From the NCBI RefSeq assembly GCF_005239225.2, contig NC_133301.1:2361001-2425000 (forward strand): a stretch of DNA of 64,000 bases, in the 5' to 3' direction. Source of the stretch: Populus alba (taxonomy: Eukaryota; Streptophyta; Magnoliopsida; Malpighiales; Salicaceae). A program made the position numbers and the translations under genes. Positions 45,865 through 58,792 of the stretch are shown here, one piece after another; position 1 is the stretch's first letter; the number at the start of each line of letters is the position of its first letter. The notes beneath the pieces are model-generated. The model was not told the DNA's origin. It was given only the letters and a program-made list of their open reading frames with translations, and searched no databases.

Positions 45865-46795
45865 AAAGTTTTGGCTGTGTAATTTCCATGTTTTCTAACA
45901 GTAAACAGGTATCTATACTCCCGTATATTGGCGTTGCATTTTTTAGGACACTACACTATGCAACATATATATGTTGAACATCAAAAATATTTCTTGTGAT
46001 AATCAAAAATAAAAAACAAAAGCATAGAGAGCATACGTCGAGAGTCGGAATAAACACAGGCTTGAGCAAGCAGGGTTGCTGGTGGCAAGGATGGCAACTG
46101 ATGGCAACTGGCAAGGTGGAATGTATGTGGTTTATACTTTATATAACCTGGTTTTTTATGAAAATTTTAAAAAGTTTTCAAAATAATTTTTATTTTAATA
46201 TTTTTAAATCGTTTTAATATGTTAATATTAAAAATAAATTTTAATATTTTTTTTAAATAATCATTATTATACTATTGAGCAACTCCAAAATACACTGATA
46301 ATTTTTTTTTATTCATCAGAAGGTAATTGTAGCTTTTGGACTGATGGGAGTAGCTCTTCCACGTTACAAAAATTAATAAATAAATTGTAATCAATTAGAC
46401 TCGAATTTATTTAATAGAAGCAAGTCATCGATGCATGACTGTTTATCTATATGTCCACTGGTATAAAAAACTTTGGTTTAAGAAAAACCATATATACTTT
46501 CTTTCCACAAAATTCTTGAATCTAAGGATTCGTGTTATCAGTGAATTTTATACTCTCTTTTTTTTCCTTTACATTTTGAAACTAACTTATTGGTTTGTGT
46601 TTGGTATAAAGTTAAGGAATTTAAAAGAATAAGATTTAAAAAATGAAGTGGTGATGGGTTTAAAAAATATAGAGGATGAAATTTACTAGTAGAAATTATT
46701 TAAGTCTTACTTCTTTCTCATTTTAATAGGGATATTTTTTACGTTAATTTATGTATTTTTGATATCAATTTCTTTTTTAAAACCAGCCATCATTA

Positions 46796-47091
46796 TTAAA
46801 AACCATCTCAATTTAATAATTTAAGTTGTTATGTCAGATTCCAGGATATAATTTATATTATTTTCTAACACACACCCTCTTAAGTGAAAGTTTTTTGAAC
46901 TTGAAACTTGCACAGACTCACTTATCTTATATTTAATTTTTATCAAAATAAATAGAGAGAGTAAGAATCGAATTAAAAAACCATTTAATCAATCAAAGCT
47001 CTGATATCATATTAAAAAATTATCTCAATTCAATAACTTAAACTGTTAGATAAAATTTTAAAATATAATTTATATTATTCTTTAACAATCA
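46796..47091 (-). mobile_element. TRIM-like element (unit 1 copy)
   Basis: Reverse-oriented relative of 38647-38945. The outer repeats contain ATATAATTTATATTATT(C/T)T and the interior contains AAAGCTCTGATATCATATTA, the complement of the primer-binding word. Copies in units 2 and 3 lie at about 50258-50545 and 53666-53949. Confidence 0.6.
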
Positions 47092-47416
47092 TCACTCCCG
47101 TAATAAATAATATATGTTACACACATAATGCAATTTCTTTTTTTTTCCCCGGCACTCTATCAAATGCCTTGGTATCAGGTGCTGGAAGCAACTTGCAAGA
47201 GCTCATCAAAGCAGGGAGGGGCCTTTATTCTGTTGGTTTTGTGGTTCTCCTTGCTATTATTTAATGCACTGTTCATTTTATCAACTTTTCATTGGACCTT
47301 TTTCTAGGTCATGAAAATTTTTTTAAATAGGTCCCTTCTTTTTTTAAATGTGAACGCTAGACCCCTTCATTCTTTATGTAATCATTGCAAATTGTTATTA
47401 ACCAAGGATAAATAGT

Positions 47417-47612
47417 GTTTGGAAACGTGATTGATATTGTAGTTTTCAATATTTAAGAATTTTTTTATTTTTTATTTTTTATTATATTTTTATGTTTTTA
47501 AATTGTTTTGATGTGTTGGTATCTAAAAATATTTTTTTAAAAGATAAACATTATTTTATCAAAAAAACACTTTAAAACAATTATTATTATATTCCCAAAC
47601 ACCCTTAAACCA
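47417..47612. mobile_element. AT-rich MITE (unit 1 copy)
   Basis: Left end GTGTTTGGAAACGTGATT, right end ATTCCCAAACACC (inverted), core AAATTGTTTTGATGTGTTGG. Copies lie in units 2 and 3 (about 50877-51063 and 54270-54464). Confidence 0.65.
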
Positions 47613-50600
47613 AGTGTGATTTGGCTTCTTTTATGGCATAATATATATAAAGATATAGTGTTTATTATTGTGGTATTAGTTGTGTTTTTTAAAGTATTTT
47701 TTACTAAGAAAATACATTAAATAATATTATTTTTTTAATTTTTCAAAACTAATCTTTAATATAGGTACATCAAAATAATTAATAAAAACCTTAAAAAATA
47801 ATTTAAAGTAAAAAATTTATTTGTTTTTAAAAAAGACACGATGTTACCGTAAAGACAATAAATTGTTGTTTTTTTTTGTTTTAATTGTTTTACTTTGAAA
47901 CTAATCAAATAGTGCAAGTAGTGTGTGTGTGTGTGTAAATGGCCATCTGACCTTAGAGTCAGGCAATGATGCTCTCTAATCCAAAGGTGCAGCTGGAACA
48001 ATTAGTATTCAATTTAGGGGTTCTGCATTTGAAGCTTCGGAGACATGCATTGCATTTGGTCTCAAACCCATCAAAGTATTTTTCATGGAAGAACTTTTTA
48101 AAAACCTGGAACTGAATCGCAGGAGGGCTCGGGTTTTTAACTGATCCGGGACATGAACTAGTTCGAGTTGGAAAAAAAATTCAATAAAAAACATAGACCG
48201 ATTAAATAACCTGTTCAACTTGGATCTGACTCGATCATAACTTGATTCTCAGCTTTCTGTTTTTTTATTAAAATAATATTATTTTGATTTATTTTAAAAA
48301 ATAATTTTTTTAGGGGTTGAATTTTTTTTAATTTATAACTCAGGTCTTGTCTCGGAATGATTATCGGATGGGGTTTTATAATTACAGGAAAAGGTGGGTT
48401 GCTTCTTTATATGGTAAAAGAGAGAGCTTATTGACTTGCTCTGGGCCAAAACTAAAGTTGCTGTTCTTTTCATTGTTATGTTTCCATAATCAAGCCCATC
48501 CTAGCACTATAATGTTTTGACATGCTATGATACAGTAAAAAATAAGAAAATTATTAATCTATATTGCATCATAATAAATGTAAGAGACTCACAGCTTCTA
48601 TGCTAAAGTTAGCACGTTTGGAATTCTTTTAAGTGTTATGAATTGAATTTCAAATAGAATTTAATTTTAAAATAATACTACAAAAATTAACTTAGAGATG
48701 AACCACTCTGATTTTCAATTTCATATGAAAAAATATAATATTAAAACTATATTTTTTTAAAATACTTATGTAGTTTTTTTAAAAAAGATTTTTAAGGAAA
48801 TAAAATGAAGGTAATAAGAGTAATAGAAGAAACAAAATAAATTAAATTTTATTATTTAAAAATATAAAATAAATCATTAACTATAGATACAATAAATTAG
48901 AATGAGTAAATAATTTATAATAAGGTTAATAACTCTTATGCTGAGTTTTGATCATCAAGTCTTTGATCTCATGACAAGAGGCTCAACAACATGTAATATT
49001 AACAAGTTTTTGTGTTAGATTTGCTCTTGAAGGATGTAGTTTAACTATTACGCTGAGTTTGATTATTAGTCTTTGATTCCATGACAGGAGACTCAACAAC
49101 ATGTAATATTAGCAATTTTTAGTGTTAGGGTTTGCTCCTAAAAGGGTGTTAGTTCAACTGGTCTGACCCTAAATTTTCTCTGAATATCACCAGTTCTAGT
49201 CTCACAAATCTTAAGGCAATTAGAAACTTACATGGTCATTAACTTCAGGGCTCATGAAATTAGTCAAGGTGCATGCAAGCTGACCCAGACATCCACGTTA
49301 ATAATAATAAAAAGAAAGTTTTGGCTGTGTAATTTCCATGTTTTCTAACAGTAAACAGGTATCTATACTCCCGTATATTGGCGTTGCATTTTTTAGGACA
49401 CTACACTATGCAACATATATATGTTGAAACATCAAAAAATATTTCTTGTGATAATCAAAAATAAAAAAACAAAAGCATAGAGAGCATACGTCGAGAGTCG
49501 GAATAAACACAGGCTTGAGCAAGCAGGGTTGCTGGTGGCAAGGATGGCAACTGATGGCAACTGGCAAGGTGGAATGTATGTGGTTTTATACTTTTATATA
49601 ACCTGGTTTTTTATGAAAATTTTAAAAAAGTTTTCAAAATAATTTTTATTTTAATATTTTTTTAAATCGTTTTAATATGTTAATATTAAAAATAAATTTT
49701 AATTTTTTTTAAATAATCATTATTATATCTATTGAGCAACTCCAAATACACTGATAATTTTTTTTATTCATCAGAAGGTAATTGTAGCTTTTGGACTGAT
49801 GGGAGTAGCTCTTCCACGTTACAAAATTAATAAATAAATTGTAATCAATTAGACTCGAATTTTATTTAATAGAAGCAGTCATCGATGCATGACTGTTTAT
49901 CTATATGTCCACTGGTATAAAAAAACTTTGGTTTAAGAAAAAACCATATATACTTTTCTTTCCACAAAATTCTTGAATCTAAGGATTCGTGTTATCAGTG
50001 AATTTTATACTCTCTTTTTTTTCCTTTACATTTTGAAACTAACTTATTGGTTTGTGTTTGGTATAGAAAGTTAAGGAATTTAAAAGAATAAGATTTAAAA
50101 ATGAAGTGGTGATGGGTTTAAAAAATATAGAGGATGAAATTTACTAGTAGAATTATTTAAGTCTTACTTCTTTCTCATTTTAATAGGGATATTTTTAACG
50201 TTAATTTATGTATTTTGATATCAATTTCTTTTTTTAAAAACCAGCCATCATTATTAAAAACCATCTCAATTTAATAATTTAAGTTGTTATGTCAGATTCC
50301 AGGATATAATTTATATTATTTTCTAACACACCCTCTTTAAGTGAAAGTTTTTTGAACTTGAAACTTGCACAGACTCACATTATCTTATATTTAATTTTTA
50401 TCAAATAAATAGAGAGAGTAAGAATCGGAACTTAAAACCATTTAATCATCAAAAGCTCTGATATCATATTAAAAAATTATCTCAATTCAATAACTTAAAC
50501 TGTTAGATAAAATTTTAAAAATATAATTTATATTATTCTTTAACAATCATCACTCCCGTAATAAATAATATATGTTACACACATAATGCAATTTTTTTTT

Positions 50601-53600
50601 TTCCCCGGCACTCTATCAAATGCCTTGGTATCAGGTGCTGGAAGCAACTTGCAAGAGCTCATCAAGCAGGGAGGGGCCTTTATTCTGTTGGGTTTGTGGT
50701 CTCCTTGCTATTATTTAATGCACTGTTTCATTTTATCAACTTTTCATTGGACCTTTTTCTAGGTCATGAAAATTTTTTAAATTAGGTCCCTTCTTTTTTT
50801 AAAATGTGAACGCTAAGAAACCCCTTCATTCTTTAATGTAATCATTGCGCAAATTGTTATTAACCAAGGATAAATAGTGTTTGGAAACGTGATTGATATT
50901 GTAGTTTTCAATATTTAAGATTTTTTATTTTTTATTTTTTATTATATTTTTATGTTTTTAAATTGTTTTGATGTGTTGGTATCAAAAAATATTTTTTAAA
51001 AGATAAACATTATTTTATCAAAAAACACTTTAAAAAACAATTATTATTATATTCCCAAACACCCTTAAACCAAGTGTGATTTGGCTTCTTTTATGGCATA
51101 ATATATAAAGATATAGTGTTTATTATTGTGGTATTAGTTGTGTTTTTTAAAGTATTTTTTTACTAGAAAATACATTAAAATAATATTATTTTTTTTAATT
51201 TTTCAAAACTAATCTTTAATATAGGTTACATCAAAAATAATTAATAAAACCTTAAAAAATAATTTAAAGTAAAAAATTTATTTGTTTTTAAAAGACACGA
51301 TGTTACCGTAAAGACAATAAATTGTTTTTTTTTTGTTTTAATTGTTTTACTTGAAACTAATCAAATAGTGCAAGTAGTGTGTGTGTGTGTGTAAATGGCC
51401 ATCTGACCTTAGAGTCAGGCAATGATGCTCTCTAATCCAAAGGTGCAGCTGGCCCATTAGTATTCAATTTAGGGTTCTGCATTTGAAGCTTCGGAGACAT
51501 GCATTGCATTTGGTCTCAAACCCATCAAAGTATTTTCATGGAAGAACTTTTTAAAACCTGGACTGAATCGCAGGCGGGCTCGGGTTTTAACTGATCCGGG
51601 ACATGAACTAGTTCGAGTTGGAAAAAAAATTCAATAAAAAACATAGACCGATTAAATAACCTGTTCAACTTGGATCTGACTCGATCATAACTTGATTCTC
51701 AGCTTTCTGTTTTTTTTATTAAAATAATATTATTTTGATTTATTTTAAAAAATAATTTTTTAGGGGTTGAATTTTTTAATTTATAACTCAGGTCTTGTCT
51801 CGGAATGATTATCGGATGGGGTTTTATAATTACAGGAAAAGGTGGGTTGCTTCTTTATATGGTAAAGAGAGAGCTTATTGACTTGCTCTGGGCCAAAACT
51901 AAAGTTGCTGTTCTTTTCATTGTTATGTTCCATAATCAAGCCCATCCTAGCACTATAATGTTTTGACATGCTATGATACAGTAAAAATAAGAAAATTATT
52001 AATCTATATTGCATCATAATAAATGTAAGAGACTCACAGCTTCTATGCTAAAGTTAGCACGTTTGGAATTCTTTTAAGTGTTATGAATTGAATTTCAAAT
52101 AGAATTTAATTTTAAATAATACTACAAAAATAATTTAGAGATGAACCACTCTGATTTTCAATTTCATATGAAAAAATATAATATTGAAACTATATTTTTT
52201 TAAAATACTTATGTAGTTTTTTTTTAAACTATTTTTAAGGAAATAAAATGAAGGTAATAAAGAGTAATAGAAGAAACAAAATAAATTAAATTTTATTATT
52301 TAAAGATATAAATAAATCATTAACTATAGATACAATAAATTAGATGAGTAAATAATTTATAATAAGGTTATTAACTCTTATGCTGAGTTTGATCATCAGT
52401 CTTTGATCTCATGACAAGAGGCTCAACAACATGTAATATTAACAAGTTTTTGTGTTAGATTTGCTCTTGATGGATGTAGTTTAACTATTACACTGAGTTT
52501 GATTATTAGTCTTTGATTCCACGACAGGTGACTCAACAACATGTAATATTAGCAATTTTTAGCGTTAAGTTTGCTTCTAAGAGCTGTAGTTCAACTGGTC
52601 TGATCCTAGGTTTTTTCTAAATATCACCAGTTCTAGTCTCACAAATCTTAAGGCAATTAGAAACTTACATGGTCATTAACTTCAGGGCTCGTGAAATTAG
52701 TCAAGGTACATGCAAGCTGACCCAGACATCCACATTAATAATAATAAAAAGAAAGTTTTGGCTGTGTAATTTCCATGTTTTCTAACAGTAAACAGGTATC
52801 TATACTCCCGTATATTGGCGTTGCATTTTTTTAGGACACTACACTATGCAACATATATATGTTGAACATCAAAAATATTTCTTGTGATAATCAAAAATAA
52901 AAAACAAAAGCATAGAGAGCATATGTCGAGAGTCGGAATAAACACAGGCTTGAGCAAGCAGGGTTGCTGGTGGCAAGGACGGCAACTGGCAAGGTGGAAT
53001 GTATGTTGTTTATATAACCTGGTTTTTTATGAAAATTTTTAAAAAAAAAATTATATTATTTTTTATTTTAATATTTTTAAATTATTTTAATATATTAATA
53101 TTAAAAATAAATTTTAATTTTTTTTTTAAATAATCATTATTATACTATCGAGCAACTCCAAAATACACTGATAATTTTTTTTATTCGTCAGAAGGTAATT
53201 GTAGCTTTTGGACTGATGGGAGTAGCTCTTCCACGTTAGAAAATTAATAAATAAATTGTAATCAATTAGACTCGAATTTATTTAATAGAAGCAAGTCATC
53301 GATGCATGACTGTTTAACTATATGTCCACTTGTATAAAAAACTTTGGTTTAAGAAAAACCATATATACTTTCTTTCCACAAAATTATTGAATCTAAGGAT
53401 TCGTGTTATCAGTGAATTTTATACTCTCTTTTTTTTCCTTTACATTTTGAAACTAACTTATTAGTGTGTGTTTGGTATAAAGTTAAGGAATTTAAAAGAA
53501 TAAGATTTAAAAATGAAGTGGTGATGGGTTTAAAAAATATAAAGGATGAAATTTACTAGTAGAATTATTTAAGTCTACTTCTTCCTCATTTTAATAGGGA

Positions 53601-54850
53601 TATTTTTTTGTTAATTTATGTATTTTGATATCAAATTCTTTTTTTTAAAACCAGCCATCATTATCAAAAATCATCTCAATCTAATAATTTAAGTTGTTAT
53701 GTCAGGTTTCAGGATATGATTTATATTATTCTCTAACACACCCTCTTAAGTGAAAGTCTTTGAGCTTGAAACTTACACAGACCCACATTATCTTATATTT
53801 AATTTTTATCAAATAAATAGAGAGAGTAAGAATCGAACTTAAAACCATTTAATCATCAAAGCTCTGATATCATATTAAAAAACCATTTCAACACAATAAC
53901 TTAAACTGTTAGATAAAATTTCAAGATAAAATTTATATTATTCTTTAACAATCATCACTCACATAATAAATAATATATGTTACACACATAATGCAATTTT
54001 TTTTTTCCCCGGCACTCTATCAAATGCCTTGGTATCAGGTGCCGGAAGCAACTTGCAAGAGTTCATCAAGCAGGGAGGGGCCTTTATTCTGTTGGGTTTG
54101 TGGTCTCCTTGCTATTATTTAATGCACTGTTCATTTATCAACTTTTCATTGGACCTTTTTCTAGGTCATGAAAATTTTTTAAATAGGTCCCTTCTTTTTT
54201 TAAATGTGAACGCTAGACCCCTTCATTCTTTATGTAATCATTGCAAATTGTTTTTAACCAAGGATAAATAGTGTTTGGAAACGTGATTGATATTGTAGTT
54301 TTCAATATTTAAGATTTTTTATTTTTTTATTATATTTTTAAATATTTTTATGTTTTTTGATTGTTTTGATGTGTTGGTATCAAAAATATTTTTTTAAAGA
54401 ATAAACATTATTTTATCAAAAAACACTTTAAAAAACAATTATTATTATATTCTCAAACACCCTTAAACCAAGTTTGATTTGGCTTCTTTTATGGCATAAT
54501 ATATAAAGATATAGTGTTTATTATTGTGGTATTAGTTGTGTTTTTTAAAGTATTTTTTGTATTTGGAATACATTAAAATAATATTATTTTTTTTAATTTT
54601 TCAAAAAACTAATCTTTAATACAGGTACATCAAAATAATTAATAAAAAACCTTAAAAAATAATTTAAAGTAAAAAAAATTATTTGTTTTTAAAAGACACG
54701 ATGTTACCGTAAAGACAATAAATTGTTTTTTTTTTTTTTTTTAATTGTTTTACTTGAAACTAATCAAATAGTGCAAGTAGTGTGTGTGTGTGTGTAAATG
54801 GCCATCTGACCTTAGAGTCAGGCAATGATGCTCTCTAATCCAAAGGTGCA

Positions 54851-56201
54851 CATTAATGGAAAGCAAAGGTTATACATTGTTACTATTTTGGATGGGACAC
54901 GTGTTTTTACTCTGTGTGTTTGAAAGCGAAGAAATTCATTATAAAATTATTTTTAAAAATATATTTTATTTTATATTTTTATAGTTTTATATCCATTTTC
55001 AATCAAACATCTTTTTTTTATACATTTACATGTATTTTGAAATATTAACTAAACATGATTTTAGTGATTATTGGGAGTTTTTTTTTTCCAAGTACCAAAC
55101 ATTAGATCATGAAATAAAAAAAATCTAATGAATTACCAAAACATTAGGAAACAACTTTTTTTTTATCTAATATACACAAAAATATGTGAGATTACTATAA
55201 CAATTAAAAACAAAAATAAAATTACCAAAACTAAAATAATGCCCTAGAAAAAATGGAAGTAACCTTTATTGTAGTTGAGGTCTAGTTATTACACTTTGTA
55301 TAGTATACAACGTTATGGATCGACTCAAGCATGACTAGAATCATTTAGATATAATTTGATCATAAGTTCAGTTTGATTTGTGATTCAATCAATTTAATTA
55401 AAATCTGAAAACTTCATTAATAATTTTAGTTGTTTTAAAATTTTTATTTTAAAAATAATATATTCATTCATATTAATTTATTTGACATGTTACTTAAGTT
55501 TTGTCTTAAATTAATTATTAAATTGGATTTAATAATCATGTAATGCTGGTAATTAATTTGCATAAAAATACTTAACACTTTCTTCATTTAAGCGCAACCT
55601 GTTTTCTTTCTAAGAATTATTAAATATAGTAATTTACTAAATCAAAACCAAATTCTGTTAATTAAAAACATTTGAATGGTCCAAAGTAAATATCCTCAGA
55701 AATTCACAAAACACCAAAAAGCCTATAAATGACAAAACCATAGAAAAAAAAACTCAAAAATCTTTGAATAGAAAGACACTTCCTAAGACAACAGTCTTCC
55801 CCAACACAAAAACCTAAACTCAACTCCGCCAAACCACCTTGAAAATCCATGCTATACATATACTTGTATATATAACAACCAAGCACACCAGATTTTGCAG
55901 AGAAAGAGAGAGAGAGAGAGATTCACCAACCCCTCTTCTCTCTCTTTCTAATAACATTTTAACTTTATTTCTTGCTCAAAGTTCTTACCCTTTTTTTTCC
56001 CTTCTCTTGTTTTCCCCGCTACTTCTCCCTCTCGGAATTTTTTTTTTTTTTTTTTGCAATTCTACCTCATATCCAGTTTTCAAAAATGGATTTTTTAGGT
56101 TCCCATTCGCTCAAATTCCAATTTTTTCATGTCTAAAACATCTGGTTTGGGATTTTGGGTATTCATTAAAGCATAAGAAGTTGTTGAAAAGGTTTTGATT
56201 C
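54851..56201. other. Intergenic DNA and BT1 leader
   Basis: AT-rich to about 55680, then the presumed promoter and long 5' UTR of the carrier gene, with a (GA)n run at about 55899-55921 and a T-run near 56038-56055. No other gene. Confidence 0.6.
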
Positions 56202-58792
56202 ATGGGTAGGGGTGGAAACCAGTTGTTTGATGATAGTAGAGATGTGTTTTTCTCGGTTGCCTGTTTGGGGTCTCAATGGGGTAACGTTCAGGATGTGCAG
56301 TATCTCCCTAAAGGAGGTCTTTTTGCTAGTGTTAATCAAATGGGTGTGGGGGACAACAGCAACTTAAAATCTTTGTACAATGATTTGTATGTTAAGTACT
56401 TGTCCTTTGTTGGTTTTCAAGAGGAGGAGGGGGTTTTGAAGAAAAAGAAAGGTGGGCTTAAGTTGAAGATTAAGGTTAAAAATCCTTCGTTAAGAAGGCT
56501 GATTAGTGGAGGGATTGCTGGTGCTATTTCAAGGACTGCAGTGGCTCCTTTGGAGACTATTAGAACTCATTTGATGGTGGGGAGTAGCGGACATAGTACA
56601 AACGAGGTTTTTAAAAATATAATGCAGACTGATGGATGGAAAGGGTTGTTCAGAGGCAATTTGGTTAATGTGATTCGTGTTGCGCCTAGCAAGGCCATTG
56701 AGGTAATGAAAATTTCTCTTCTGCTTATGATTTACTCAATGTGAAAGAGATGTTATCGTGGTTAAATTCATTGTTTGGTGTGAGTTTTGCTGGGTTACTT
56801 GATTGGTTTTATTATTGTTGGATGTCCATCAATTTTTGTGTACTGCCCGATTCGTGCGTTGCAGTCTTGCATCTGAGGATCTGAAGGAAGTTGTGTGCTT
56901 GCTGTAGGCATTTGTTGTTCTTCTCTTTTTGAAGAATTACTGTGAAAATTCCGCGATTCTGTTTTCTTGATGTCATCCTTTTTGTTTGCTTCTAGTTCAT
57001 TGATGGTTTATATGTTTGTCTGAGTGTCAACATCGATTATTGCTTCACGGAACAGCTTAGGTTGTCTGCTTTAGTATGGTTGCAAACTGCCTGGCTATTG
57101 ATAACTTTTTGGTTCAGCTCTGTAATGTTTTGATGATGTTATGTAGTTGAACCATGAATGTCCATGATCGTTCTTAAGTGCATTATAAATCTTTAATGCA
57201 CTTAAGTTCAACTTCTGATCAATTTATAATGCACTTAAGAACTAATTTTTTATGAGTTCTTAAGTGCATTATAAATCTTTAATAGCCATCAACTAGAGCT
57301 CATTCATTAGGATGAGGGTAAAATTGATCAGAAGAGTATAGGCTAGTTAGTGGTGCCCAATTTGACTACCTCTTTTGATTGATGGCAGTTCAACTTTGCC
57401 CCTAAGAAAATAATTCCAGGCAAACTAATCTCTGTTAGTAACCACCTTCTGTTTTCAATAATGGGCTTTAAAGAAGTGGCTGCTAGATGTCAGTCCTATG
57501 TGGATTGTAATGAGACTGGAGATTGGCAGTTGTCTACCTGTAGGTTGGCAGAGCTTCTGGATACTCATAGTTTGGCTGTAGTTGACCATCGTAATTCTGA
57601 ACTTCTGCAAATAAATCTTCTGTGATTGATTGGAAAGGTAACCAATTAAATATTCGAACTTCAGCGGTCTAAATTAAAAGCTTACATATCCATGCAGTTG
57701 TCTGTCCTTGTCTTTTCTTTATGTAGAGAGTGAGAGAGTGAGCAAATAAATCTTCTGTAATTGATTGGAAAGGTAACCAATTAAATATTCGAACTTCAGC
57801 GGTCTAAATTAAAAGCTTACATATCCATGCAGTTGTCTGTCCTTGTCTTTTCTTTATGTAGAGAGTGAGAGAGTGAAAGAGTGAGAAGGGTATTGTGTAG
57901 CCATGGAGTGTAGAACCTTCACTGTACTAATTAACAATGCCTTTTAGTCTCCTCTGCCCTCATTTATTTCTAATTAGAGAAGAATGATTAAGCTCTGCAA
58001 CTTCTGCATATTTTAAGCAACATTCCAGTTCCAGGTACATAATCTTACAGGTAACTGGCTTCTGTGTCTGCAGCTTTTTGCATATGATACGGTAAACAAG
58101 AAGTTGTCACCTGCACCGGGGGAGCAGCCCAAGCTTCCAATTCCTGCATCATTAATTGCCGGTGCTTGTGCTGGAGTGAGCTCTACTTTGTGCATGTATC
58201 CGCTTGAGTTAGTCAAGACTCGATTAACTATACAGGTATGTGCAAAACCTAGAACAAAAACTGAAATCTTGGGTGCCGATGCTGTTCAGTTTCTCATGGC
58301 GTCTGATGTATTCTGCAGAGAGATGTTTATAATGGTATAGTACATGCATTCTTAAAAATACTGCATGAGGAGGGCCCTGGAGAACTCTACAGAGGTCTTG
58401 CTCCCAGCCTCATTGGAGTTATTCCATACGCCGCTACAAATTACTTTGCCTACGACACATTACGGAAAGCCTATCGAAAATATTTTAAGCAAGAGAAGAT
58501 TGGCAACATTGAAACTCTTCTAATTGGATCTGCTGCTGGTGCCATATCAAGTAGTGCAACTTTCCCGCTTGAAGTTGCTCGCAAGCACATGCAGGTAGGA
58601 GCTCTCAGCGGAAGACAAGTATACAAGAATGTGATCCATGCCCTAGCTTGCATACTGGAACAAGAAGGTATCCAGGGGTTATATAAAGGGCTGGGACCCA
58701 GTTGCATGAAGTTGGTTCCCGCTGCTGGGATATCTTTCATGTGCTATGAAGCATGCAAAAGGATACTTGTAGAGGATGATGAAAAAACTTAA
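56202..58792 (+). CDS. BT1: Adenine nucleotide transporter BT1 (mitochondrial carrier family)
   Basis: Exons 56202-56702, 58074-58235 and 58319-58792, all GT-AG, give 378 residues. Three carrier repeats each carry the signature Px(D/E)xx(K/R): PLETIRTHL at 116-124, PLELVKTRL at 210-218 and PLEVARKHM at 304-312. Each is followed by the second half-motif (GWKGLFRGN, GELYRGLAP, GLYKGLGPS). The N-terminal ~95 residues are an extension typical of Brittle-1 proteins and may carry targeting information; relatives go to plastid envelope and/or mitochondria and export adenine nucleotides made in the plastid. The substrate is inferred from family. The large intron 1 (1371 nt) contains two local duplications. 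Confidence 0.93.
57170..57276. repeat. Three alternating copies of a 21-bp word in BT1 intron 1
   Basis: GTTCTTAAGTGCATTATAAAT occurs at about 57170 and 57256 on the plus strand, with its complement between them (about 57222-57242). The last pair is separated by only some 13 bases and can form a hairpin. A partial ATGCACTTAAG also lies near 57196. Confidence 0.8.
57607..57876. repeat. 135-bp tandem duplication in BT1 intron 1
   Basis: GCAAATAAATCTTCTGT starts both copies (57607 and 57742). They differ at about one base (GTGATTG versus GTAATTG), so the duplication is recent. Confidence 0.95.

Larger units (their letters stand above)
44574..54850 (+). repeat. Head-to-tail triplication of a 3.4-kb non-coding unit
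   Basis: Units 44574-47994, 47995-51450 and 51451-54850 are the same sequence end to end. Each begins near ATTAGTATTCAATTTAGG and ends with a GT microsatellite and GCTCTCTAATCCAAAGGTGC. Both internal junctions read GGTGCAGCTGG, while the left flank has GGTTGCAGGTGG and the right end GGTGCACATT. The breakpoints therefore share about 6 bp of homology. Each unit contains an internal ~110-bp duplication, a SINE-like block, a TRIM-like block and a MITE. No conserved open frame survives in all three. Unit 2 matches unit 3 in its first ~470 bases and unit 1 from about 750 onwards. Many extra single bases in homopolymers of units 1 and 2 may be assembly errors. Confidence 0.95.

Noticed and set aside
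54029..54271. Open frame in unit 3 of the triplication (SGAGSNLQEFIKQGGAF...)
   Set aside because: It is not kept open in units 1 and 2, and no family is recognised.
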